Below are positions 46,007 to 56,518 of a stretch of DNA of 64,000 bases, piece by piece. Position 1 is the first letter of the stretch; each line of letters opens with the position of its first letter. Below the pieces are notes generated by a model. The model had not been told where the DNA came from. It ran no database searches and was given only the letters and a program-made list of their open reading frames with translations. The translations under genes and the position numbers were made by a program. The DNA lies in the NCBI GenBank assembly GCA_019828545.1, contig JACVRA010000022.1, positions 186,001-250,000 of the forward strand, in the 5' to 3' direction. Source of the DNA: Paracamarosporium sp. OC-R06-R3 (Eukaryota > Ascomycota > Dothideomycetes > Pleosporales > Didymosphaeriaceae).

Positions 46007-48584
46007 CTATTCATCATCCGCCTCAGCCGTAAACGTCCGCCTCGGCTCACGGCTGCCCGGATATACGCATGATATATTTGCTGTTTTGCAACGCTCACAA
46101 ACATTACCAGGACCCTGGCTCGAGCAGCGTACCTTGCTGTCGCGGCAATGAAGGCATGCTATAGCGGCGCCAGAACGAGATGATTCTGCCTCACTGCTAC
46201 CCGCCACGGAAGCCCGCGCACGAAGCTGGCTAGAGCCCTGACCTTCCGAGTTGTTCACGGCGACCGCAGAACTAGATCCCTCAGCCTCGTTGCTGCCTGC
46301 ATTGTCAAAGCTCCAACTAGAACCTAGGGAGCTTGGTTCGGCAGCCGTGGATGATGGTCCGGCTGCGGAGTTTGAAGTATTTGGTGGGCTGGAAGATGAA
46401 GGCGGCGGTGGCGCTGATGAGCGTTGAACAGCCGGGAAATAGCGACCAGTCGTTCCTGATGGACCTGCACTTGTGGGGAGGCGCGGCTGCGTGCTTTCAG
46501 GTTGTGGTGACAGAGCCATCGGTCTCAAGGTCCAACCCTCCGGAAGGGTCAATCCTTCAGGCACACCGACATCACCCTGCCGAAGTACGGGACCATTTGC
46601 AAAATAAGCCTGCGGATTTGCATGCGGAAAAGGTTGGAAATTCAAGGGAGCAATAGGCGGCAGCTCCTGTCCTGTTGCTGTTGCAACGCCAGACGTTTGT
46701 TGTAAACGGTTTAATTCGCCGAGAAGAGCACGGATATACTCCAGTTGGTAATGCTGAACCTGTAGTTGTCCCAACGAGGCTGTGATATTCTGCTGAAGGC
46801 GGAGAATATCAGCTTGGATATCATTGGCATATCGTGCACCGGTAAGAGGATGTGGAGCGTAATTGTTCGACAATTGAGGGATACCCTGGTTCCGGGCCTG
46901 GGGTTGTGGATGAGGTTGAAGGGGATTAGGCTGCTGGGCAATTTGTTGGGCAAGCCTCTCCATCAAAAGATTGTTGTTGTTATTGTTATTGTTATTATTG
47001 TTGTTGTTGTTAGCATTTACATCGGCAGGTCGATTCGCAGGAAGTCGTAAATTGCCCAGAGCAATGCGAACAGGGCCGAAGTTGAATACCCTTACGTTGC
47101 CTTGGGGTTGATTCTGTTGTCCGCCTTGAGGAGCAGGTTGATGTTGGCCTGGTTGAGCAGGAGCTGCTGGTGGTTGCATATTGGGGGGGAGTAAGCCACG
47201 GAGAAGATCTTCGCCTCGTAGTGCTGCCGGATTTACTTGGCCTGCGTTTGCTTGAGCTTGCGGGTTGGTAGGCGTTGGCGGCTGTGCAAGTACAGGTCTC
47301 CGACACGTCGGACAGACCTGTTGCCTTTCGAGCCAGCTTCTCAAGCAGCTAAAGTGTAGGATATGTCCACAGGGAAGTTTCTTTGGCCGCTGTCGTTCAT
47401 CCACTCTGCGACGACCTGGTTGTGCACCATCTGCCCCTGGTTGTACCTGCAGATGATTAGCGCTCTCTCCGAAGCGAGTCGCAAGATGACCTACCCAAGG
47501 TTGCATTTCTTCGCGACAGACAATGCACGTGTTCTCGCGCTCTAGCTCCTCTGCGGTAGCGTCCGGATAGCGGGCATTCATATCTCGAGTAGCGTTCCGA
47601 TACTGGTAGAAGTCGTGGAGCCTCTTGCAGAAAGAGCGCACAGTCATAAAAAGGTCGCGTACTATGTGGATAGGAATGCCGTAGAAGGTCAGAAGTAGGA
47701 AGAAGAAAACCATATACACCACGGATTTGATGGCATCAGTCATGAGGTCAAGGAAGAAGACATAGCGACCTTTTTCTTCCCATCCAGGAACATCATCGTC
47801 ATCGTCCTCGTCCTCGTCGTCTTCTGCAGGAACGGGCTCGCCAGCGGCCTCTGCGGCTTGAGCACGCTGTCGAGCCTGCTCCCTGGCTATCCTACGAGCT
47901 TCGTCCCGGGCTTTTTCCTGACGATGCGTGATGGCAAGCTCCACAAGTGACAAGCCGTAGCGCAAGAGGGTCGATATGGAAGCGATGGCCAGGAGCACGT
48001 ACTCAAAGCCAAACATGACCATGACGCCGGCTCGCGCATCTGCCAGTATAGAGTCCACACAATAAAAAACCATGAAGATATCAAAGGCAACTGAGATGGC
48101 CAGGGAGCTCATCAGGCGCGTGTGAAACAGCTTCGGGTTTGCCGGAGGTTGCTGCTCGAGGAACTCTACGCGTCCCTCGCCAATCCACTGCCAGACCTTG
48201 CCCGCGAGGAGGCACAGGAACATGGTAAAGAACCACAAGCCAATATCATCGCGGAATATCGTCATTGCCAGCAATGTCTCGCTAACGGCAAACCATGCCT
48301 TGTCGTACAGTTGCTCCGTCTCGATGGGCCGCAGGGGGCCGTAGAAGAGTCGCTGGAGGCCATAACCGAGGCTTCCCATAACGATCAGAGCGAGATTGGC
48401 CAGGAACAGTATCGAGCCAGTGCTCTGCGAGATGTACACGGCGGCCGAGTAGAAGTTGGGCCGCTCGACGAATGCGCGCACAAGCACGATGTTGGCCAGG
48501 ACGGCCGAGCTCTGCAGCTGTGAGCATTCACACGGCAAGGCACAAGAGGGGACATACCGCGACGTAAATCTGCAGCCGGCTCAT
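46007..48584 (-). CDS. hrd1: ERAD E3 ubiquitin ligase Hrd1 with C-terminal Zn2Cys6 cluster
   Basis: Predicted 829 residues from exons 48584-48558, 48517-47495 and 47446-46007. The first nine codons (MSRLQIYVA) are on a separate exon. Hydrophobic segments in the first ~300 residues form the Hrd1 membrane domain (ERPNFYSAAVYISQS; DDIGLWFFTMFLCLLAGK; MVFFFLLLTFYGIPIHIVRDL). The RING-H2 finger is complete: Cys340, Cys343, Cys376, His378, His381, Cys384, Cys395, Cys398. A Pro/Gln-rich tail with 14 consecutive Asn follows. At the very end, in the same exon, six Cys (781, 784, 791, 800, 803, 810) have Zn2Cys6 spacing. Role: retrotranslocation channel and ubiquitin ligase of the ER membrane. The terminal cluster is not a known Hrd1 part. 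Confidence 0.93.
46970..47011. repeat. trinucleotide repeat coding for poly-Asn in Hrd1
   Basis: Fourteen GTT/ATT triplets on the plus strand, read as AAC/AAT (Asn) on the coding strand. The mix of two codons argues against recent slippage of one unit. Confidence 0.9.
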
Positions 48585-49441
48585 GGCGAAGGTCATATTA
48601 CCGTGACTCGAGCGAAAAGCTGACGTCCATCTGAGTGAGTCGTGGTTGGTATGCAGCGCGCGGCACGTCTTGACACGTTTGCTGAGGCAATGTCAACGCC
48701 GGCAGTGACGGACGCCAAGCCCGTTGTACACCTCCGCACGTGCTCCGCTTTCACTTGCCTGCCTTCATCCACGCTCGATAATAGTACGAAACAGGCGAGT
48801 TGGAATTCAAAGGAGGCACTGCGATCCGCGCAAGCAGTCCCCAGCTTGGCCGTACCGGCTCGGTCCAGAGGATGATCCAGGCATGCTCCGACCCGCGCAG
48901 GCTCGGCCAGATTCTCGGAACCATTTGAGCCTCATATGCACTGTTCGGTCTGGTCTGGGTTACCCCAAGGTCTCGTGGTACCTCAAATTTGTACTCTTTC
49001 CCGTATGCTAAGCTCCGGAGCCAGCTCCGTACTACATCATGTCGTTCTAAATTCGCGTTAAAATCATCGGATCTACGTCACCGCTTTCCCTGCCGTTTCT
49101 ACTACAACATGTTCTGGCCTTCTTCCTGGCCTTAGTACTTCGTAGTGTGTACCTGGCGCCCAGGTCTTGCGGGGATTTGCACCTAGTGATGTGGGGAGCT
49201 AGCCACTACTGCAACATCCCGGTCCCCTACCACCTCTCGAACTGGTTCACAATGACAATTTTGCAAGCTTTCCCGTGTCCGTACCATCGTATTGGCCGGT
49301 GAACTGAGAATTTCCCCATATCCATGGCCTCCCAAAGAAATACATAAAGAGGGCTCTGCAATCGAATCTGTGAGGCGTTTCCAACCCAGTCCACCTCGAT
49401 CATTCGGCTTCCTCTACCTTTGGGGAACGTCTCCAAGAGTT
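48585..49441. other. bidirectional promoter region HRD1/GH32
   Basis: 857 bp between divergent starts; no supported gene. Short plus-strand frames overlap without family features. Confidence 0.5.
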
Positions 49442-51563
49442 ATGCTACAGACGCTATCTGTGCTGGGGCTTTTGCTCTCAGCTATCCATAACAGCAACGC
49501 ACAAAATGCGAGCACTCTTCCTGATGTCTTGGACGCTGATACCATCGCATCGCTAGGAAACAATAGCCTTTTCACGCGATGGCGACCGATATCGCATTTC
49601 AGTGCCCCAGCCGGATGGATGAACGTGCGTACTTCTGGAAGTAATTCAATCCTTATGTCCATCATGCTAAAGCAATTTTCAGGATCCATGTGGAATGATG
49701 TATGATCCGACCAGGGGGTTGTATCATCTGATGTACCAGTGGCACCCGGAGCATATCGATTGGGGTATGTCGTTTCGGGATCATCACCTTGAACAATGGC
49801 TAACCCATGCTAGGCAACATCTCATGGGGGTACTGCATTCCCATTCATTAGATCACATCATGGAAACTAATCGTGTTCAGACATGCTACTTCGAGAGACC
49901 TAGTTACGTGGACAGACGTCGGTGGCTGGGAAGGTAACAGCGCCGAAGCAATAGTAACTGGACCTGTAGGCTCCTACAACGGTCTCGGGATTTTCTCGGG
50001 AACGGCGCAGCCTGTCAACCTCCAAGGCGAGCAAGACGGTACCCTCTTGGCCTTTTACACTTCTGTTTCCCATCTCCCAACTAATTGGAAAATTCCATAC
50101 CAAAACGGGACAGAAACCCAAAGTCTCGCTATATCAAGAGATGGTGGTCAGACTTGGGAACAGTACGAGAACAATCCTGTCATCAGGCAACCGCCCGAAG
50201 GTTGGAATGTAACAGGCTGGCGCGACCCTTTCTTCGAACCATGGCCAGAAATGGATTCAATTCTTGGGCAGAAAGAACCGCATTGGTACGCAGTTCTCGG
50301 TTCCGGCATCAAAGAAGTCGGATCGCGCATACCTTTCTACAGTGCTCCCGCCAACAATTTAACGGACTGGACTTTCTTGGGCGCGCTTTGGGAACCCTCA
50401 GACAATGAAACTCTAGGTGATATTGTAGAGACCGGTACCTATGCCTTCAACTTTGAAGTATCGAATTTCTTCTCTCTAGTGGATGAGGACGGGGATGTGC
50501 ATTATTACGTTCTTATGGGCACTGAAGGTGGCAACACAACATTTCACCCGCGTGCTCAGTGGGGTCTGTGGAACGAAGGCGTAGTAACAAGGAGAGCCAA
50601 CGGATCTGCTCAATTCACACCGGTAGCTGGTGGTGCTATCGATTCTGGATTGCTGTACGCAGTCACTAGCTTCAATGACACCAAGAACAACCGAAGAGTC
50701 CAGTGGGGCTGGGCAGTCGACGAGTTGAGTCAATTCCAGACTCAACAAGGCTTCAACGGCGCCTACGCTCTACCCCGCGAAATGTACGTCAAGAAGACAA
50801 AGGGGCTGGTCAACGAAAATGGTGGTTTGACAACTAAGGGCAACAATCGCGTTGTTGAACAGAGCGACGGTTCGTACACGGCCTATACATTAGCCGCGCG
50901 TCCTCTTCCGGAAGTGGTCACCGGCCTCCGCAACGGCACAACGCAACATAATTATGCTACTGCCGACTTGCCCGCGTCGAGTCGAATCATTGGCACGGGG
51001 TCTAGCCATATGGAAATCAAAGCAACCTTCCGTAACTTCACTGGTCCTGCAGGTTTGACCATTGCGGCTTCTCCAGGGGGCGAAGAGTATACGACTATCT
51101 ACTGGGACCCATCGAACAATACCGTCAACGTGGATAGGTAAATAAGTCTACTGCCTGCCAAGATGTATCACTGATTTGCTGAACTTATTATAGATCACAT
51201 TCATCCACGATAGATAACATCGCCCTCAACTACACCGTCACCGGCTACTTCTACCCTTACACATACGCTAAAACCGGTACTGAGGATGTCGTGATGAACG
51301 TCTTCATTGATGGCTCATTAGTTGAGTTGTACATCAACGATCGCTTCTGGCTCACGACGCGCATATACCCAGGCCGTACGGACTCTACCGGATTCGGCAT
51401 CTACGTCGGCGATGGTAACAGCACGCATGTCGAGGTTCCAGAATTTGTTTCTTGGGTCGGAACTGCGAACGTGTTCCCCGAGAGGCCGCTCAATTCTAGT
51501 AGTCGGCTTGTGTATGATTCGGCGGAGCAGACGAATAATTACACATGGTGGTCGGGGATCTGA
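49442..51563 (+). CDS. secreted GH32 beta-fructofuranosidase (invertase/inulinase type)
   Basis: Predicted 635 residues from exons 49442-49624, 49683-49764, 49814-49829, 49881-51137 and 51194-51563. The third exon is only 16 nt, but its use gives the conserved DWGNISWGHATSRDLVTW. A signal peptide (MLQTLSVLGLLLSAIHNSNA) leads. The catalytic nucleophile is Asp62 in WMNDPCG, assembled across intron 1; RDP lies at 208-210; the acid/base is probably Glu286 in NFEVSNFF. The C-terminal beta-sandwich includes VFIDGSLVELYINDRFWLTTRIYP. Many NxS/T sites suggest glycosylation. Family knowledge: hydrolysis of terminal beta-fructose in sucrose, inulin or levan outside the cell. The exact substrate cannot be told; WMNDPCG rather than WMNDPNG is a variant. 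Confidence 0.92.
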
Positions 51564-51884
51564 TACGTCAAGTTAGATCTGAAAGAGACCTGTTATATGT
51601 GGACTCTGTAAAATGATGCCCTTGCTATCATGTAGCTAAGAACTTCGGGCGTTCATCAGTAGATGATATGCTTAGGCCTAGTACATATGCCAGACCGCAG
51701 ACAAGACATGTAGACACTCATTCAGTTTACCCACACGATTTCAGTTTGCGAATCTCTTCTACACGATCTTTGCACGCAGTGTTACGATGAATGCACATTC
51801 CCTAGACTGACATTTGTCATTCAAATAAAACAATTTGAGTAGAGAAGCCATTCGCCTTGCCCCCAACCACACCGCATCTCACAG
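51564..51884. other. convergent intergenic region
   Basis: 321 bp holding the 3' ends of the GH32 and PhyH genes; nothing else seen. Confidence 0.5.
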
Positions 51885-52937
51885 TTAAGCCTTCAAATCC
51901 ACCTCCACAGCCTGCACCTCAACACCTTTCGCTTTCGCTAATCTCTCTTCTTCCAACCTCTTCATCTCTGCCTTCATTTTTGCACTGTCGGGCACAATCC
52001 TCTGCCTCTCTGCCGTAATCTTCCAACCCTCTAAGCTTTTCTTGCCCAATGCTTTCAGCGTCTTCTGCTCCACAATGCTATACTGACCATCCAATCGCTC
52101 AAATTTGAACGGCTCTTTCACGCTCACAGGCGGGTTCGTAATAACCCTCACCTTTCGAAGCATGTTGTTACTTGCGCTGTGCAGCATGAGCGGATGTAGG
52201 AGATATACGTCTCCCACTTCGCCCGTGACTTCCATGAAAGCCTCGTCTGGCATCTGCTTAGCGATGTTGATGTAGAAATTAAGATTATTTTCGGATGCAA
52301 ATGTCGGGTTTTCATTCCGAGATGTCATGCGCGGTGATACACCCTCGGGGTGCTCGTACAGGTGCTTGGCAATAATAGGGATGCCAGCCGGACAGATGAT
52401 GGTGCCGCCACCGTTGGGCACGATGTCAGACCAGAGCGGGATGACTAGAAGAGCCTGCTCGGGCGAATCAAGATAGTGTACGAAAAAATCGCCGTCGACG
52501 TGCCAGTTTGTTAATTCTTGAGGCTTGATGTATTTGCCTGCGCCTTGTGGGGTGCCGACGTTGACAATAAAGGAGTCTTTCCAGTTCGAGACGGAATCGT
52601 TGACGCGAGACTCGCCGCCGAGGAGTTGGCAGATACCGGACCATGCTTTGGGCGCAATGGAGGAGGCGGGGAAATATTTGTGGATGGGCATGTTTACGCG
52701 GCCGGATTCATTGTTGGTGTTCCTGATTCACACTTCATCAACGAGGTATCTCACGAGGGAGTAGAAGTACGCATACCATGTCGACATGTCGTTCGGGTCC
52801 ATGCCGAGCCGTGTCCACAGTTGTGACTGCAGCTCCGCAGATTGTTCACGGGTAAAGCAGCCAGACAGCTTGATCCAGCCATGCTCGAGAAAATGGTCGA
52901 TCTGCTCCTTCGACAATTTATATTCTTCGCTCGCCAT
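51885..52937 (-). CDS. phytanoyl-CoA dioxygenase (PhyH) family protein
   Basis: Predicted 332 residues from exons 52937-52777 and 52722-51885; the junction reads MSTW-NTNNESGRVNMP. The N-terminus (YKLSKEQIDHFLEHGWIKL) is the usual start of PhyH-like proteins. Iron ligands are visible as HxD (His128, Asp130 in NWHVDGDFF) and a distal His (~235, in LMLHSASNN), followed by RKVRVI whose Arg should bind 2-oxoglutarate. The C-terminal ~60 residues are a charged helix. Family knowledge: Fe(II)/2-oxoglutarate-dependent hydroxylation of a small or lipid substrate. The substrate is unknown. No targeting signal is evident, so a cytosolic place is likely. Confidence 0.87.
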
Positions 52938-54025
52938 GATCTTAAAGATATATTGGATTGGTGAAAATAATCAGTGCTACAAGATGATGGTCGAGTGAGA
53001 AGAGATGCACTATAAGCACTATGTGGAGTTGTATACGAGACGCAGCCTGTGCAACGAAACCAGGTCCACGGAATGCGGAGAATTTATGTCCCCTCTATTC
53101 CCGTGTCAACTCCGCTGCAAACTTTCGATCATGAGGTAAGTGGGATACTCCTCCTTGGCGCTTAGAATAGCAGGTAGCATGTTGCAATTTACCCGGCGGA
53201 TATACGTACACGTGGACAAGCCTCAACTAGTCCACGCCCAACTAGTCATACCAGTAGAAACGTACTGCTATCGGATATCGGAATTCGCTCTCGAATCTTA
53301 TAGGATGAATTATTCTTCATTGAGTTAAATCATCATAGGTTTTGCGCGGGCGAGTCTTCCTTGAAAGAATTCGGGTTGCGCCCGTTCGGATATAGGGCGC
53401 AAAGTATTGCTTCATGTATTGCTTCATGCACGAACGGTGTTCTTATCGTGCGGCATTTTGCTTTCAGGGAAGGCTGGGCCTCACAACATTGCCTCTTTTG
53501 GTCACTCTAATGTATTGCTTTGACTACGTAAGAACCATATCATAATTTCATTCGTCAGTAAGAAAGAGGATCATCGGGTCATCACGATTTCCTTGGTGAA
53601 GCCCTTGTATACTCGAACGATAATAGATAGATGACTGGGCCCTAGGTGGAAAGGAGCCTTGAAATTCATTAGTCACTTCGCGACATTTGAAGGCCCGAAA
53701 GTATCGATTTAGCGAATAAAACGCACAAGCAGCATCTGAAAGCCTGGGAAGATTGACTCAGGAACTTTGCTGGAGTCTAAATCTGAGATCTCTTGATAGT
53801 AACAAAAGTGAATGTGATCAAACATCCCTTCTCCTGCTTCGGTGTCTGCCTGTATTCACCATTCGCATGTACACGAAGGTAGTAAATCCCAACTACATTA
53901 TGTAACGCTGAGCCACTGAAGCTTGAATGTTTGCGCATGATGTGCCCGGTCTTAAAATGTTAACAAAGTTTTTGATTGATACGCCACATGAGGTTTCTTA
54001 AACGTAAATCACTATTTTCGTTAAT
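52938..54025. other. gene-poor AT-rich region
   Basis: About 1.1 kb without a supported gene. It holds a perfect 8-bp stem-loop at 53376-53402 and a tandem 12-mer at 53404-53427. The sequence may be decayed repetitive DNA, as the next segment clearly is decayed coding sequence. Confidence 0.45.
53376..53427. repeat. stem-loop followed by tandem 12-mer
   Basis: TTGCGCCC (53376-53383) pairs exactly with GGGCGCAA (53395-53402) across an 11-nt loop. GTATTGCTTCAT then occurs twice in a row (53404-53427). Confidence 0.75.
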
Positions 54026-54290
54026 TTATTCTTTGTTATTATCATTGTCAGCATCTTCGTAATGGTCCTGACTTTCATCTACCCATTCCAGCTATTCTTC
54101 AAAGTTCTCGTGCGCGCATACCATGGACTAGACCAGCTATTGCGGTAACATGCTATAGTCTCGACTATAACCTTCGAAGCACTTAATAAATTTATTCAGT
54201 ACATTCGAAGCAGATCGATTGTTATCCCTATTAAAGTCTCCGCAATTGTTGCAACCACTACAGCATTTGTCTATACTAGAGTAAATACTT
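54026..54290 (-). pseudogene. decayed 3' part of an ORF, possible transposon remnant
   Basis: Read on the minus strand, one frame gives protein-like sequence interrupted by three in-frame TAG codons and ending at a TAA (54026-54028). Recognisable pieces are CCSGCNNCGDFNRDNN (four Cys, zinc-site-like), NKFIKCFEGYSRDYSMLPQ and the acidic end LEWVDESQDHYEDADNDNNKE. The stops sit where TGG or CAG codons would restore a plausible chain, as expected for C-to-T change (RIP). I do not recognise the family. Upstream (54290-54900) I could not continue the frame. Confidence 0.5.
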
Positions 54291-54936
54291 GGTCATCACT
54301 ATAGGGCGTGTCTGGCGGATAAAAAATGCTTCAATCTTTTCTTTGTTACAAAACATGGGCCGAGTGATTTTTGAATAACTACATATTAAATTGGTAGTCT
54401 GCACGTCTGATTGTTGCACACCACGGAGTGTATTGTAAGAAACCCGAATCGCTAGCACCTAGAGGATACCAGAAGGGTGGACTATGTGTTGCCAATCTTT
54501 GTAGGCTTGTACTCTCACGCCCTTCCTTAACCCTTAACACTGGGCGATTATGATTTAATGATATATAGGACGTCCTACGGCCTTACCCACCTCGGTATTT
54601 GTGTGTAATAGACTTGACTATAGGAATTCTAGCTGAAGTATGTGGTCACTTAATGGATACAAGATATATACCAGGTAAGAAGACGTGCTCTATTGCTTGG
54701 GGAGGTCAACATCAAACGTAAGGTTCCATTCCATCCAATGAGGTAATGGATGGTCATAGCTCCCGACGAAGAAGAAGCCGCGGTTGAGCGACTTGGGTAC
54801 ACCGCAGATAGCCGGACCGCACTCGTTGCTACTCCTAACCGGCGGATTTTGATTCTTGACAAAGCTAAATTCTGTCCCTGATTTCCTCTTGCACATATCT
54901 GTTTTCTTTCTCAAGAGCTGGACTTCGACACACATA
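54291..54936. other. intergenic region, promoter of the enoyl-CoA hydratase gene
   Basis: About 0.65 kb, AT-rich on the left; nothing beyond the possible extension of the decayed ORF. Confidence 0.45.
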
Positions 54937-55877
54937 ATGCCGTTTCTGAGGCCCGCTGTCCGGCTATACACACGCCAAATTCAGCGCTGCGCATACTCGA
55001 CCGCGCCCTCTCCAGTCATAAACGTCACAAACGTTCCTGCACCACATTCAGGCAGTATTCGCATCTTGTCCTTCAATCGCCCGGCTGCGCGGAATGCCAT
55101 ATCTCGCCAACTGCTTGCCGAGTTGACGCACCATGTTAACAGCATACATAATGAAGGAGAAGCGGGCGCAACACGAGCCCTTATATTAGCAAGTGATGTA
55201 GATACAAGCTTCTGTGCAGGCGCAGACTTGAAAGAGCGTGCAACATTCACACAGGAAGAGTAAACCTCCCCCTCCTATCGCGCTGGCTCGAGGCTAACAA
55301 GTACAGCACTGCGAACTTCCTTACAACATTACGCGGCACCCTGGCCTCGATAACCCAACTACCTATCCCCACCATATCTGCCCTCGCAGCGCCCGCGTTC
55401 GGCGGTGGCCTCGAGCTCGCCCTTACAACCCACATGCGCGTCTTCGCCTCCACCACGACCGTCGCCCTCCCCGAGACCCGCTTAGCCATTATCCCGGGCG
55501 CAGGGGGAACATACCGCCTACCTGCTTTGATTGGCTTAGCACGAGCGCGAGACATGATTCTCACAGGTCGAAGGGTTGGCGGACCGGAAGCATACTTTTT
55601 AGGCCTGTGCGACAGATTAATAGAAGTCACCCAGGAAGATGCACAGACATCAGGTGCTGTGCGAAAGAAGGTGCTGAACGAGGCTGTGAAGCTTGCGAGA
55701 GAGATCTGCGAAGGCGGGCCGATTGCTATCAAGGCTGCATTGGCGGCAGTGGAAGGATGCGCGTTGGGCGAGAAAGCTGAAAATGCGGCGTACGAGCTTG
55801 TGGTTAAAACGAAGGATCGCGATGAAGCTTTAACTGCATTCCGCGAAAAAAGAAAACCTGTATTCAAGGGACATTAA
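54937..55877 (+). CDS. mitochondrial enoyl-CoA hydratase/isomerase (AUH-like)
   Basis: Predicted 297 residues from exons 54937-55259 and 55307-55877; the 47-nt intron (GA|GTAAAC...TACAG|C) restores TQED-TANFLTTLRGTL. The N-terminus MPFLRPAVRLYTRQIQRCAYST is Arg-rich without acids, a likely mitochondrial presequence. The crotonase fold shows FNRPAARNAIS, FCAGADLKER (oxyanion hole), AAPAFGGGLELALT and PETRLAIIPGAGGTYRLP with the expected catalytic Glu. Closest style is AUH (methylglutaconyl-CoA hydratase, leucine breakdown), but a general beta-oxidation hydratase is possible. It converges on the HIT gene with 106 bp between stop codons. Confidence 0.9.
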
Positions 55878-55983
55878 GCTGGACAGAGCTTGGGATGAAA
55901 CTCAGAAACAGAAAATCGAACAGCTCATGACTCTTTATATTTTGGTTGTTTATTGAGTCTGATTCTGCCTCGCCACCTCCACC

Positions 55984-56518
55984 TCACATCTTACTCCTGA
56001 TCTCTTCCACCAACTTCGCCAATTCTCCCTTGTCTGCCTCCTTCGTCGGCCATCCGATGCCAAGTCCCTCAGTCTCGTTCGGCTTCGGAATCAAGTGGAA
56101 ATGCACATGGTCGACGACCTGGTGCGCAATCCTGCCGTTGTTCTGTAGGATGTTGTAGTCCTGCACGCCTTGCGCCAGAGCAATCTTTTTCGTTACGGTT
56201 AGAACTTCGGCGAGTTGGTCGTCGGGGATGTCGTGTAGCTTTGCGCCGTGGAACTTGGGGATGATGAGCTGATTGGTAAGGCGTTAGTTTGGAAAATATC
56301 GAAAAGAGGAGAGGGAAGTGGTCAAGGATATTGGAATGGGACAATAAACGTACAGAATGGCCTTTGGAGAGGGGGCCGATGTCCAGGAAGGCGAGTGTCT
56401 TTTCAGACTCGAACAGCTTGAGAGATGGGATCTCTCCTGCGAGCGCGTATTAGCAGTGGTTGTTGCTATAGATGCCTGCACGCCTACCCTTGATAATCTT
56501 GCAGAAGATGCAGGACAT
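55984..56518 (-). CDS. hnt1: HIT-family nucleotide hydrolase (HINT/Hnt1-type)
   Basis: Predicted 132 residues from exons 56518-56488, 56436-56354 and 56268-55984. The start MSCIFCKIIKG-EIPSLKLFES is characteristic, with Cys3 and Cys6 placed as in zinc-binding HINT proteins. LAFLDIGPLSKGHS-LIIPKFHGAKLHDIPDD follows, then the histidine triad HVHFH (His92, His94, His96) in VVDHVHFHLIPKP. The length is normal for the family. Role in the family: hydrolysis of adenosine phosphoramidates and related nucleotide conjugates. Introns are 51 and 85 nt. Confidence 0.92.
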
